Below the pieces are notes generated by a model that ran no database searches, had not been told where the DNA came from, and was given only the letters and a program-made list of their open reading frames with translations. Shown here piece by piece: positions 14,188 to 21,708 of a stretch of DNA of 24,503 nucleotides. Made by a program: the position numbers and the translations under genes. Source of the stretch: Candidatus Roizmanbacteria bacterium CG_4_10_14_0_8_um_filter_33_9 (lineage in GTDB: Bacteria > Patescibacteriota > Microgenomatia > UBA1406 > GWC2-37-13); assembly GCA_002785065.1 (NCBI GenBank), contig PFLI01000065.1, positions 1,724-26,226 of the forward strand, read 5' to 3'. The first letter of the stretch is position 1. The number at the start of each line of letters is the position of its first letter.

Positions 14188-15215
14188 CTGAGATTACCAG
14201 AAATAGCACCAATAAAAGATGTCATTTCTATCCCGAATGATTCAGTTATTGGATTGGATTTTATGTAATCTTTTAAAATTAATGAATCTACAGGAACTTG
14301 AAGCAACTCGGAAAGTTTTTTATCAAAGGATAGTACATATGATGAATAATTAAATAAGTACATTTTTTCTACTCGTAAACCAAGTTTTTCTTTTGAAGAA
14401 ATCATAAACTTTGATAGTTCGTTCACAAAGTCCCTTAAAATATTTGATACTATTTTTGAAATATCATACGAAGCATTGTTTTCAAAACCCACAGTTTTCA
14501 GTAATTCCAATGCTTTTGAATCGGTAACTTCTAAATTAAACTTAATTTCTTTAATAAGAATATCTAAACCGAGCTTAATTGTATGTGTCATCATAATTAA
14601 TGACGATTTAGCGTCTATTAAATATATGGAGCTTGAAGAATACCCAAAATTTATAATTAAATATGAATTATCATTTTTATCATTTTTATATTGAAGAATC
14701 TCCGAAAAAAGTCTTCCTATTGAGCTATGTTCGTTTTCAAGAGAAACCGGTATTAAGCTTAACATTTCAAATAGTTTTTCTGCTCTCTCAATTTGTTTTT
14801 TTGAACATGCGATAATGAGTACTTTATTTTGTTTTGCCTGTTTATCTGTTGTCAATATTTCTATATCTAAAACAACTTCATCAAGCGGTATGGGAATAAA
14901 TTGATCTGCTTGATATTTAACTACAGATAGCAGCTCTTTTTCGTTAAGTAAAGCTAAATCAAGAATTTGTGAATATGAATATGTATCAGGAACAACAATG
15001 TTCACATTTCGTTTAGTTAATTTTAAATCTGAAAACATTTTTGATATAAGTTCTGCTTGAGCAGTTAAGCTTTTTTCTGTATCATCAGAGTAAAAATTGG
15101 ATACGGTATTTTGAATTCCTGCCGCATTTAGAGTAATACTACCTTTATTAAAAGATGCATCAACAATTCGGGTAAACTTTTCTCCTAAATCAATGCAAAC
15201 TGAGTCATTATTCAT
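14184..15215 (-). CDS. pilM: Type IV pilus assembly ATPase-fold protein PilM
   Basis: PilM is a cytoplasmic actin/FtsA-fold protein that binds the PilN tail and forms a ring under the pilus machine. The phosphate-1 strand is VCIDLGEKFTRIVDAS. A PilM-typical region reads KYQADQFIPIPLDEVVLDIEIL, and the phosphate-2 region is YLIINFGYSSSSIYLI. The C-terminus has VEKMYLFNYSSYVLSFDKKLSELL. Start choice: a longer frame begins with TTG at 15242, but ATG at 15215 leads straight into the first strand and gives 343 aa. It also lies 6 nt after GATACT, a possible internal -10. It follows the last minor pilin by 47 nt, the widest gap in this operon. Confidence 0.88.
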   Translation of the reverse strand: MNNDSVCIDLGEKFTRIVDASFNKGSITLNAAGIQNTVSNFYSDDTEKSLTAQAELISKMFSDLKLTKRNVNIVVPDTYSYSQILDLALLNEKELLSVVKYQADQFIPIPLDEVVLDIEILTTDKQAKQNKVLIIACSKKQIERAEKLFEMLSLIPVSLENEHSSIGRLFSEILQYKNDKNDNSYLIINFGYSSSSIYLIDAKSSLIMMTHTIKLGLDILIKEIKFNLEVTDSKALELLKTVGFENNASYDISKIVSNILRDFVNELSKFMISSKEKLGLRVEKMYLFNYSSYVLSFDKKLSELLQVPVDSLILKDYIKSNPITESFGIEMTSFIGAISGNLR

Positions 15216-15262
15216 TATTCCAGTATCGTTAATAAAAAACAAAAAGTCAAGTTGTATTCTTA

Positions 15263-15796
15263 CTAATAACTACGAAGTTTAAATGTAAAATGATATGGTA
15301 AGGTAAAAATTGAACCGGAATCGGTTATATCAAATGAAGTTATTATAATTGGAGGACTAAAACTACTCGTTCTATAACAAGTAAATCCTTCATTTTGAAT
15401 TTTTACTCGTGTATTTGTTAAATAAGAAATAGCTCCTACACTGCTTTGTGATGCAATTTTATGTTCTAAATCAACATAATAAGAAAAAGTATTAAGTTCT
15501 GTATCAATAACATTAATTCGAGGAGCGGGAGTAGGTATCGGAGTAGTTATTGGATTCGTAAGTATAGGACAAACATCGTTAGTATATGTTACATCAACAA
15601 CACGAATACCTTTTTGTTGAATGTTAAATTTCATATTCTCCAAAGCGTAGTCGCCTTGTTGTTTTATATCTTTAAGTGCATAAATTCGTGTTTCTTGTTG
15701 AAGTATTGTAAAAATTATTGCAAATAGTGAGGGAAGAGTAAAAGAAATAACGGCCAGAACTACTAATATTTCAATAAATGTAAATCCTTTTTTCAT
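15263..15796 (-). CDS. Prepilin-like protein, PilW/GspJ type
   Basis: The 177-aa product begins MKKG|FTFIEILVV, a short type III signal with Gly at -1 and Glu at +5, followed by a hydrophobic helix to about residue 30. Size, gene order (third of H-I-J) and the helix segment QQETRIYALKDIKQQGDYALENMKF fit the PilW/GspJ minor pilins that cap the fibre. Start choice: ATG at 15796 rather than the in-frame one at 15817. It places the cleavage site at the normal distance and leaves 2 nt after the previous stop. Two cysteines (in DVCPIL and FTCYRT) could pair. A Pro/Thr-rich PITTPIPTPAP segment sits mid-protein. Confidence 0.83.
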   Translation of the reverse strand: MKKGFTFIEILVVLAVISFTLPSLFAIIFTILQQETRIYALKDIKQQGDYALENMKFNIQQKGIRVVDVTYTNDVCPILTNPITTPIPTPAPRINVIDTELNTFSYYVDLEHKIASQSSVGAISYLTNTRVKIQNEGFTCYRTSSFSPPIIITSFDITDSGSIFTLPYHFTFKLRSY

Positions 15797-15798
15797 GG

Positions 15799-16314
15799 TT
15801 AATATGTTTTCTCCCAAATTGAAAATACCGAATTAATTGGAACACGATATACTGTACCTGATTCGGTCCACTCTACTATAATCGAAACATTAACTTTATC
15901 AATGTATGCGTCAGTTTCAGAAACTGTTAGAGGAGTTAATGTGACATACCGACGATACATTATATTTAAAGTGAATGGACAACTGTTAAGGTCAATAGTG
16001 GAAGACGAAACCCACCCGGCAATAGGTGAGGTATTAAAACAAAATGTGTATGGTAATTGTGACGCTTTATATGTAAAAGAGGTTGTATCTGTATTGTTGC
16101 CTCCCCAATTTAATTCTTTTTCTGCACTTAACCATTCATACAGCTCATCAGCATAATGTTTTGCAAAAATTTTATGTTCATTGACTTTAGAAACTCGAAG
16201 AGAAGCTATCATAACTCTTACTGCTACAACAAAAAAGAGACTTAAAATGGTAATAAATATAAGAACCTCAATTAATGAAAAAGCTACATTTAATTTTAAT
16301 TTATAGCTGCACAT
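15799..16314 (-). CDS. Prepilin-like protein, PilV/GspI type
   Basis: The 171-aa product starts MCSYKLKLNVA|FSLIEVLIF with a type III signal and Glu at +5; the residue before the cleavage site is Ala, not Gly. The text after the helix (VMIASLRVSKVNEHKIFAKHYADELYEWL) matches the PilV/GspI class. Start choice: ATG at 16314 overlaps the previous stop by one base (TAATG); the longer form would use TTG at 16329. It probably forms a tip complex with the flanking H- and J-type pilins. Two cysteines in the C-terminal half (FCFNTS and SCPFTL) may pair. Confidence 0.82.
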   Translation of the reverse strand: MCSYKLKLNVAFSLIEVLIFITILSLFFVVAVRVMIASLRVSKVNEHKIFAKHYADELYEWLSAEKELNWGGNNTDTTSFTYKASQLPYTFCFNTSPIAGWVSSSTIDLNSCPFTLNIMYRRYVTLTPLTVSETDAYIDKVNVSIIVEWTESGTVYRVPINSVFSIWEKTY

Positions 16315-16838
16315 TAAGGACAGGTACAATTAGTAACACAGTTGCTACAAGTTGAGCAAAACCCATCACTAATAATAGAGTTAGCAGATACTTTAATATA
16401 ATTGCATTTATCGAGAATCTCACTTTTAACTACAAAACATGTACAGGTAACTTTTCCATAATTCGGATTAAAATCTATTGAATTTGGATAAATATATATA
16501 TTATTAGATACAGCATACGTAATCGATTGAGGATCACTTTCTATACAGTGAGGAATAATTTGATACGATTTTCCTGCCACATCAACCTGAAAAGTAAAAT
16601 CTTGAACTTCAGGTACGCTTGATTCATTAAATGGTGTACATAAAGAACGATCTCCTGAGTTGGTTTTTGACTTGGTAAGTTCAAGAATTGTCATAACTTT
16701 TTTAGTTTCATTTTTCAATTGTTTTTCATTCGTAAAACGGTTAATAGTTGAAAGAGAAATAGTTGAGAATATAGCAATAATAACAATCACAACTATAAGC
16801 TCAATCAGCGTAAAACCTTTTAAAGATGAAGATTTCAT
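16314..16838 (-). CDS. Prepilin-like protein, FimT/GspH type, Cys-rich C-terminus
   Basis: The 174-aa product starts MKSSSLKG|FTLIELIVVIVII, a textbook type III signal with Gly -1 and Glu +5. The region after the helix (RFTNEKQLKNETKKVMTILELTKSKTNSGDRS) fits FimT/GspH minor pilins. The last 16 residues hold five cysteines in CSTCSNCVTNCTC spacing, with further cysteines upstream at LCTPF, HCIES, TCTCF and KCNYI. This Cys load is unusual for a pilin and suggests disulfide locking or metal binding outside the cell. It sits between the three GspG-like pilins and the GspI-like gene, and its stop overlaps the next start by one base. Confidence 0.82.
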   Translation of the reverse strand: MKSSSLKGFTLIELIVVIVIIAIFSTISLSTINRFTNEKQLKNETKKVMTILELTKSKTNSGDRSLCTPFNESSVPEVQDFTFQVDVAGKSYQIIPHCIESDPQSITYAVSNNIYIYPNSIDFNPNYGKVTCTCFVVKSEILDKCNYIKVSANSIISDGFCSTCSNCVTNCTCP

Positions 16839-16841
16839 ATA

Positions 16842-17279
16842 TTAAAGTTGACCATATGGCCCCATACAATAATTACAATACGCATCAGTACTATGACACG
16901 ATGGAATTGGAGAACAAACAGTGAAGCTTCCGCTTTCTAGGTGAACTCCAAAAGTATATGTATTACCATCTGAAAAGTAATAGTATAATTCACTTTGCTT
17001 AGGATCAGTAGGTATCTTGGACATATATGTGTTTCCTGATGCATCGACTAATGCTGCTCCAAATGGTAAACCCGGAGGAGAAACAGGGGATGTAGGGTAT
17101 AGGTCATTACTGCTCTTGTACATTTCCAAGGCGGAACGAATTAATTCAACATCGGCTTTTCTCCGAGCATCACGAGATTGCTTTAAAAACTGAGTATATG
17201 AAACAATACCGGCAACGGCAAGAAACCCAATAATGGTTGTTACAACTAATATTTCAACCAATGTAAAAGATTTTTGCAT
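16842..17279 (-). CDS. Prepilin-like protein, GspG-like (third of three)
   Basis: The 145-aa product begins MQKS|FTLVEILVV, with Ser at -1 in place of Gly. After the helix it carries the GspG-like signature QSRDARRKADVELIRSALEMY. The later segment YMSKIPTDPKQSELYYYF corresponds to the PKDP-type calcium-site loop of GspG pseudopilins. It ends with two CxxC-like pairs (VCSPIPSC and YCNYC). Start choice: ATG at 17279 rather than the in-frame one at 17300; it gives the short leader typical of this class and leaves 1 nt after the preceding stop. Whether prepilin peptidase accepts Ser at -1 is open. Confidence 0.82.
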   Translation of the reverse strand: MQKSFTLVEILVVTTIIGFLAVAGIVSYTQFLKQSRDARRKADVELIRSALEMYKSSNDLYPTSPVSPPGLPFGAALVDASGNTYMSKIPTDPKQSELYYYFSDGNTYTFGVHLESGSFTVCSPIPSCHSTDAYCNYCMGPYGQL

Positions 17280-17280
17280 A

Positions 17281-17700
17281 TTATTGTTGATTGGAAACAC
17301 AAAATGTACTTACGCTTTCTTCGGATTCAAAAACTCGCGCCGCTTCACGAGTCGGAATACATAATGAATATGATACCCCATCGTCTGGAGCAGTATATAC
17401 ATATGGATCATCTGTTTTTGGATCTTTTGGAGCTAAAGTCATAATAACTGTAGAAGGGTCTTCACAATAAACAGAACCGATATCAGGTGTGTTAATAGGC
17501 GTAGGATATTTGTAACCACAAACTGAATAATATTGCTCAACTGCTTTTTGGATCGTATTTATATCTGTCTTTCGCTTTGTATCTCTTGCTTTTTTTTGAG
17601 CAGTTGAAAATGAAGAGGTAATAATTGTCATAATCACGCCAATTATTCCTAAGACAACAAGCATTTCGAGTAAAGTAAAGCCAAATTGTTTATTTTTCAT
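17281..17700 (-). CDS. Prepilin-like protein, GspG-like (second of three)
   Basis: The 139-aa product starts MKNKQFG|FTLLEMLVVLGII with Gly -1 and Glu +5. The signature KKARDTKRKTDINTIQKAVEQYY follows the helix, and APKDPKTDDPYVY corresponds to the GspG calcium-loop region. Cysteines occur at VCGY, YCED, LCIP and FCVS. It is related to the genes on both sides, which points to tandem duplication followed by divergence. Such GspG-like pilins are common in CPR pilus loci and may be fibre subunits or minor components. Confidence 0.84.
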   Translation of the reverse strand: MKNKQFGFTLLEMLVVLGIIGVIMTIITSSFSTAQKKARDTKRKTDINTIQKAVEQYYSVCGYKYPTPINTPDIGSVYCEDPSTVIMTLAPKDPKTDDPYVYTAPDDGVSYSLCIPTREAARVFESEESVSTFCVSNQQ

Positions 17701-17707
17701 ATATGTA

Positions 17708-18169
17708 TTAAGGTTGGAGAACTTTATAACATTTGTTTGACGAACATGTATATCCTGTCACCGTATTAAAATCACCTGGACATGATTCAACGTCTATATC
17801 CCCAACATTATCTAAACATGCATACATAGTATATGTACTATCATCATCGTTTGTTGAATAATAATATTTTCTTGCTGATGCAGCTGGACAGTTAGAGCTT
17901 GGATCTTTAGGAACTTTATTCATATAAACAATCGTGCCTGAAGACCAAGTATTGCATGGAAGTGCAGGAATAATAGATGGATATAATTGAGGAGTCTGAT
18001 TCTGTTTATATAATTCAAGAGCATTTTGTAACTGTCTTAAGTCTGACTTCCTCTGAACATCTCTTGTTCGCTGCCGCGATTCAATATAGTTGGGTAAAAG
18101 AAGTGTTGTTAATATGGCAATTATTGCAATTACAACCAATATCTCAACCAACGAGAATGCTTTTTTCAT
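17708..18169 (-). CDS. Prepilin-like protein, GspG-like (first of three)
   Basis: The 153-aa product starts MKKA|FSLVEILVVIAIIAIL, with Ala at -1 and Glu +5. After the helix come ESRQRTRDVQRKSDLRQLQNALELY and YMNKVPKDPSSNCPAA, the GspG-type calcium-loop motif. Cysteines are at PCNTW, NCPAA, ACLDN, SCPGD, TCSSN and KCYKV. It is the first pilin of the minus-strand operon and starts 3 nt after the delta'-like gene stops. It is the best candidate among the three for the ancestral copy, but this cannot be shown without alignment. Confidence 0.84.
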   Translation of the reverse strand: MKKAFSLVEILVVIAIIAILTTLLLPNYIESRQRTRDVQRKSDLRQLQNALELYKQNQTPQLYPSIIPALPCNTWSSGTIVYMNKVPKDPSSNCPAASARKYYYSTNDDDSTYTMYACLDNVGDIDVESCPGDFNTVTGYTCSSNKCYKVLQP

Positions 18170-18172
18170 AAT

Positions 18173-18901
18173 CTATATATTTATAGTAACCTTCTTCTCA
18201 ATAAAAAGCAAGAGATTGTCCAATGCAAGTGCAACATTGAGATTATTGTTTTCTATTTTATGTTTAATAAAAAAAAGATATTTTAAAATTTCGGGGTAAA
18301 TGTCATCCTGGGGAATCCCGCTCTGTGGGATGACTCCAGGATCCGTAGATTCTGGACAATCAGAAGTGGTGCCAGAATGACGTAACTTGTTTGCAAAATA
18401 ATAAATAAATTCATTAATATATTTCAATACATCTTCTTTTTTAATGTTCGCTAATTGATCGTGACATAATGGATTCCTCTTTTTATTTTCAATAAGAAAG
18501 TCCAAAAGAGGGGGTATTTCATTTACATGATTTGCAACTGTATTAGTGATTTTAACGGAAACTACTTTCGCTCTGGAACGAATTGTCGGAAGCAAAGAAT
18601 ACAGATTAGAAGTTATAAGAACAATATGATTTAAGTCTTTTTTTTCTTCCAAAACTTTAAGTAGCATATTTTGAACTTCCCAAGAAGTACTCTCAAACCT
18701 ATAAAAAATAAATAACCGATCACTTGGAAAACGTATCGTAAATAATTTCAGAATGCTTTTTACTTCTTCTATGGTTAGCTCAGTTTTTTCAGGTATAAAT
18801 CTGTAAATATGGGTTGAATTAATAAGGTGTTTACGAATAAATGCATTAAGATAGTTTTCAGTGTCTTCTTTAGTTTGAGAACAAAGAATAATAGGAAGCA
18901 T
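18173..18901 (-). CDS. holB: DNA polymerase III delta'-like clamp-loader subunit
   Basis: The 242-aa protein matches the AAA+ core of clamp-loader delta' subunits: LTIEEVKSILKLF, RLFIFYRFE, EVQNMLLKVLEE and the sensor-1/arginine-finger region ITSNLYSLLPTIRSRAKVV. There is no Walker A, as in many delta' proteins, so it should not hydrolyse ATP itself; SRA replaces the usual SRC. It is shorter than typical delta' (about 330 aa), with a reduced collar domain. Residues 174-200 (RHSGTTSDCPES...QSGIPQDD) are encoded by a palindromic repeat inserted in frame between two collar helices. The gene heads the pilus operon, 3 nt before the first pilin, which is an unexpected pairing of replication and pilus genes. 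Confidence 0.8.
   Translation of the reverse strand: MLPIILCSQTKEDTENYLNAFIRKHLINSTHIYRFIPEKTELTIEEVKSILKLFTIRFPSDRLFIFYRFESTSWEVQNMLLKVLEEKKDLNHIVLITSNLYSLLPTIRSRAKVVSVKITNTVANHVNEIPPLLDFLIENKKRNPLCHDQLANIKKEDVLKYINEFIYYFANKLRHSGTTSDCPESTDPGVIPQSGIPQDDIYPEILKYLFFIKHKIENNNLNVALALDNLLLFIEKKVTINI
18302..18382. repeat. Double-hairpin palindromic repeat inserted in frame within holB
   Basis: On the + strand the ends GTCATCCTGG and CCAGAATGAC pair with one mismatch. Inside are CCTGG...CCAGG (with CCC...GGG within it), a GATC linker and TCTGG...CCAGA. The plan matches 852-907 and 4683-4744. The 81-nt length is a multiple of three and there is no stop codon in the holB frame. It encodes residues 174-200, including SGIPQDD, parallel to SGTSQDD in pheS. 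Confidence 0.75.
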
Positions 18902-18907
18902 ATGTTA

Positions 18908-18936
18908 TTGCATTCTAACAAAAATATATCTATATT
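18908..18936 (+). promoter_or_regulatory. Promoter of pilB-pilT-pilC
   Basis: TTGCAT (18908-18913), a 17-nt spacer and TATATT (18931-18936) end 6 nt before the pilB ATG, so a leaderless mRNA is predicted. The -35 is weak. It overlaps the opposing holB promoter. Confidence 0.45.
18912..18920 (-). promoter_or_regulatory. Promoter of the holB-pilin-pilMNO operon
   Basis: The minus strand reads TGTTAGAAT, an extended -10 with one mismatch in the hexamer, ending 10 nt before the ATG at 18901. It shares the 41-nt intergenic space with the divergent pilB promoter. Confidence 0.45.
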
Positions 18937-18942
18937 TAAAGA

Positions 18943-20652
18943 ATGAATATTCCACCAAAACAATTCATCGAAACTCTGGTACAAAAGCAGCTTATTACTC
19001 AAGAAGAAGGTGATAAATACGAAATGGAGTCATTGAACAAAAATCTCCCTATTTATGATTATCTGCTCGTATATGGAAAGCTTAAAAAAAGCGATATACT
19101 CAAATCTCAAGCTGAATTACTTCATGTCCCATTTGTCGATATTAATACTATTGCTGTTAGCCCTGAAGCATTAGCTTTTATTTCTGAATCCATTGCACGA
19201 AAATATATTATATTACCTTACTCATATGATTCAAAAACCGATTCAATTTATGTAGCAACTGCTCATCCGCTTGATTTTTCGTTAAATGATTTTTTAGAAA
19301 AAAAAACAAATAAAAGAATTATTTTATCGCTTGGAAATAAAGAAGATATTATTAAATCTATTAATATGGTTTATATCCATGGACTATCTCCAGAGGTTAA
19401 AGAAGCTCTTGCGGAGGTATCGGGATATAATACAGATAATACAAGCGAACAAATTACCACTATCGTAAAAGAGGCTCCTATAGCAAAAATAGTAAACACT
19501 ATCCTTGAATTTGCCATGAAAGGACGTGCTTCAGATATTCATATCGAACCTCAAGAAGATAAAACAAGAATTCGTTATCGAATCGACGGAGTTTTACAGG
19601 AAAAACTAACCTTACCAAGAAGTATTCATGATTCCCTTGCATCAAGAATAAAAATTCTTTCCCAAATGAAAATTGACGAACGAAGAATCCCGCAAGATGG
19701 TCGCTTTAGTTTTAAAGTTGGAAATGAAGAAGTTGACCTTCGCGTATCATCTCTTCCAACAGTACACGGTGAAAAAATAGTTATGAGAATTCTTAAAAAA
19801 ACAGGTGGTCTTCCTATGCTTCATGAACTTGGACTTCGTGGAACACAATATAAAGACTTAGAAGAAGCAATCCTCAAACCATATGGCATTATTCTTGTTA
19901 CCGGACCCACTGGTTCAGGAAAAACTACCACACTGTATTCTATTTTAACAAAATTAAATAAACCATCGGTTAATATCGTTACCCTCGAAGATCCGGTTGA
20001 ATATGAAATTGTGGGTATTAATCAAGTACAAATTAATCCCCAGGCAGGTTTAACATTTGGAGCAGGTCTCCGTTCATTTCTTCGACAAGACCCAAATATT
20101 ATTCTTGTTGGAGAAATCCGGGATAAAGAAACTGCTCAACTTGCAATCCAAGCCGCTCTTACTGGACATCTTGTTTTTTCAACCCTCCACACCAACGATG
20201 CCGCTACTGCGATACCACGGCTTATTGATCTGGGAGCAGAACCCTTTTTAATTTCATCTGTCTTAAATGCATCAGTTGCTCAACGTATTTCACGTACTGT
20301 CTGCCCACATTGTAAAGAACAATATGAACCTGTCGAAACAATTAAAGAAAATATTAAATCTATACTTGGACCACTTCTTCCTGCTAAATATCAAACATCA
20401 CCAATTATGTTATCTCGAGGAAAAGGTTGTGTGGAATGTAATTTTTCAGGATATTTAGGAAGAATCGCCATATTTGAAGTCTTAAAAATAACTCCAATAA
20501 TTAATAAAATGATTCTACAGCAGGCATCAGCGCGTGAAATTGAAGCACAAGCAAAGAAGGATAGTCTTATTATTATGAAACAAGACGGGTATTTAAAAGC
20601 TCTCGAAGGTATAACCTCTCTAGAAGAAGTTTTACGAGTTGCAGAAGTATGA
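18943..20652 (+). CDS. pilB: Type IV pilus extension ATPase PilB
   Basis: PilB is the hexameric cytoplasmic motor that drives pilin polymerisation. Residues about 1-150 form an MshEN/T2SSE_N-type domain (LKKSDILKSQAELLHVPFVDI). The GspE ATPase follows: ASDIHIEPQEDKTRIRYRIDG, Walker A GPTGSGKT at 321-328, Asp box LEDPVEYEI, Walker B IILVGEIRDKETA and His box GHLVFSTLHTNDA. A zinc-binding tetracysteine, CPHC and later CVEC, is present and is typical of PilB/GspE rather than PilT. The 569-aa length is normal. Its stop overlaps the pilT start by 4 nt. Confidence 0.95.
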   Translation: MNIPPKQFIETLVQKQLITQEEGDKYEMESLNKNLPIYDYLLVYGKLKKSDILKSQAELLHVPFVDINTIAVSPEALAFISESIARKYIILPYSYDSKTDSIYVATAHPLDFSLNDFLEKKTNKRIILSLGNKEDIIKSINMVYIHGLSPEVKEALAEVSGYNTDNTSEQITTIVKEAPIAKIVNTILEFAMKGRASDIHIEPQEDKTRIRYRIDGVLQEKLTLPRSIHDSLASRIKILSQMKIDERRIPQDGRFSFKVGNEEVDLRVSSLPTVHGEKIVMRILKKTGGLPMLHELGLRGTQYKDLEEAILKPYGIILVTGPTGSGKTTTLYSILTKLNKPSVNIVTLEDPVEYEIVGINQVQINPQAGLTFGAGLRSFLRQDPNIILVGEIRDKETAQLAIQAALTGHLVFSTLHTNDAATAIPRLIDLGAEPFLISSVLNASVAQRISRTVCPHCKEQYEPVETIKENIKSILGPLLPAKYQTSPIMLSRGKGCVECNFSGYLGRIAIFEVLKITPIINKMILQQASAREIEAQAKKDSLIIMKQDGYLKALEGITSLEEVLRVAEV

Positions 20653-21707
20653 GAAACACTATTCAACAATTAATGCAAGTGGCAATTGATAAAAATGCAT
20701 CAGATCTTCATATTGTTGCACCTTATTTTGCAACACTGCGAATTAAAAATAAACTTCTTTTTTTACGCAACTTTGGAATTATCCAACCTGAAACTTCTGA
20801 GGAAATGCTTTTATCATTACTTTCTCCTGAACAAAAAACATATTTTTTAGAAAATAAGGAAATTGATATCGGATATGACTTTGCAGGTACAAGATTTAGA
20901 ATAAATATTTATATAAATAGAAAATCTATTGGAGCAGCGTTTCGACTAATTCCCAATAGGATTAAAAATTTTGCAGAATTAAATCTTCCGAAAATTTTTC
21001 AAACATTTTCCAATTATAATCAAGGACTTATTCTTTTTACTGGTCCAACCGGGGAGGGAAAATCAAGTTCTCTTGCTGCAATTATTAATGATATTAACCT
21101 TCGTCATTCCAAACATATTATTACTATCGAAGATCCAGTTGAATACGTATATCCAATTGAAAAATCAATTATTTCTCAAAGAGAAATTCATCAAGATACA
21201 CTTTCATTTAATTCTGCACTTAAATCCGTTTTACGAGAAGATCCTGACATTGTACTTGTAGGGGAGATGAGGGATTATGAGACTGTTCAATCTACATTGC
21301 AAATAGCCGAAACTGGCCATCTTGTTTTTTCAACCCTTCATACGGGATCCACAAAAGATTCGATTGACCGAATAATTGACATGTTTCCATCTCACCAACA
21401 AAATCAAACAAGAAGCACACTTTCGCAAGAGCTTATTGCAATTATCGCTCAACGGCTACTTCCTTCATCAACCAATGACGATCTTGTCCCCGCAGTTGAA
21501 ATACTAATGAATACTTCATCAATTGCATCTGTTATTCGTGATGGTAAAACATTTATGATCGATACCATTCTTGAAACAGGCGAAGAAAAAGGTATGGTAC
21601 TTTTTGAACGATATCTATATAAATTATATCAAAACGGTCTTATTTCAAGAGAAACTGCCCATAGTCATGCAATCCGTCCTAATATTATTTCGAAATTAAT
21701 TAAATAG
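20649..21707 (+). CDS. pilT: Type IV pilus retraction ATPase PilT
   Basis: PilT disassembles the fibre and powers retraction. It has the PilT N-domain (ASDLHIVAPYFATLRIKNKL), Walker A GPTGEGKS at 132-139, Asp box IEDPVEYVYP, Walker B IVLVGEMRDYETVQ and His box GHLVFSTLHTGS. It lacks the tetracysteine of PilB. Two local variants stand out: GEGKS for the usual GSGKS, and SVIRDGKTFMI where PilT usually has the AIRNLIREGK element. The 352-aa length is normal. It is coupled to pilB by a 4-nt overlap and followed by pilC after 1 nt. Presence of both motors suggests a retractile pilus. Confidence 0.93.
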   Translation: MRNTIQQLMQVAIDKNASDLHIVAPYFATLRIKNKLLFLRNFGIIQPETSEEMLLSLLSPEQKTYFLENKEIDIGYDFAGTRFRINIYINRKSIGAAFRLIPNRIKNFAELNLPKIFQTFSNYNQGLILFTGPTGEGKSSSLAAIINDINLRHSKHIITIEDPVEYVYPIEKSIISQREIHQDTLSFNSALKSVLREDPDIVLVGEMRDYETVQSTLQIAETGHLVFSTLHTGSTKDSIDRIIDMFPSHQQNQTRSTLSQELIAIIAQRLLPSSTNDDLVPAVEILMNTSSIASVIRDGKTFMIDTILETGEEKGMVLFERYLYKLYQNGLISRETAHSHAIRPNIISKLIK

Positions 21708-21708
21708 T

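Noticed and set aside
20391..20669. Minus-strand 92-codon frame over the pilB 3' end
   Set aside because: Fully antisense to the conserved PilB C-terminus; no family resemblance or promoter.
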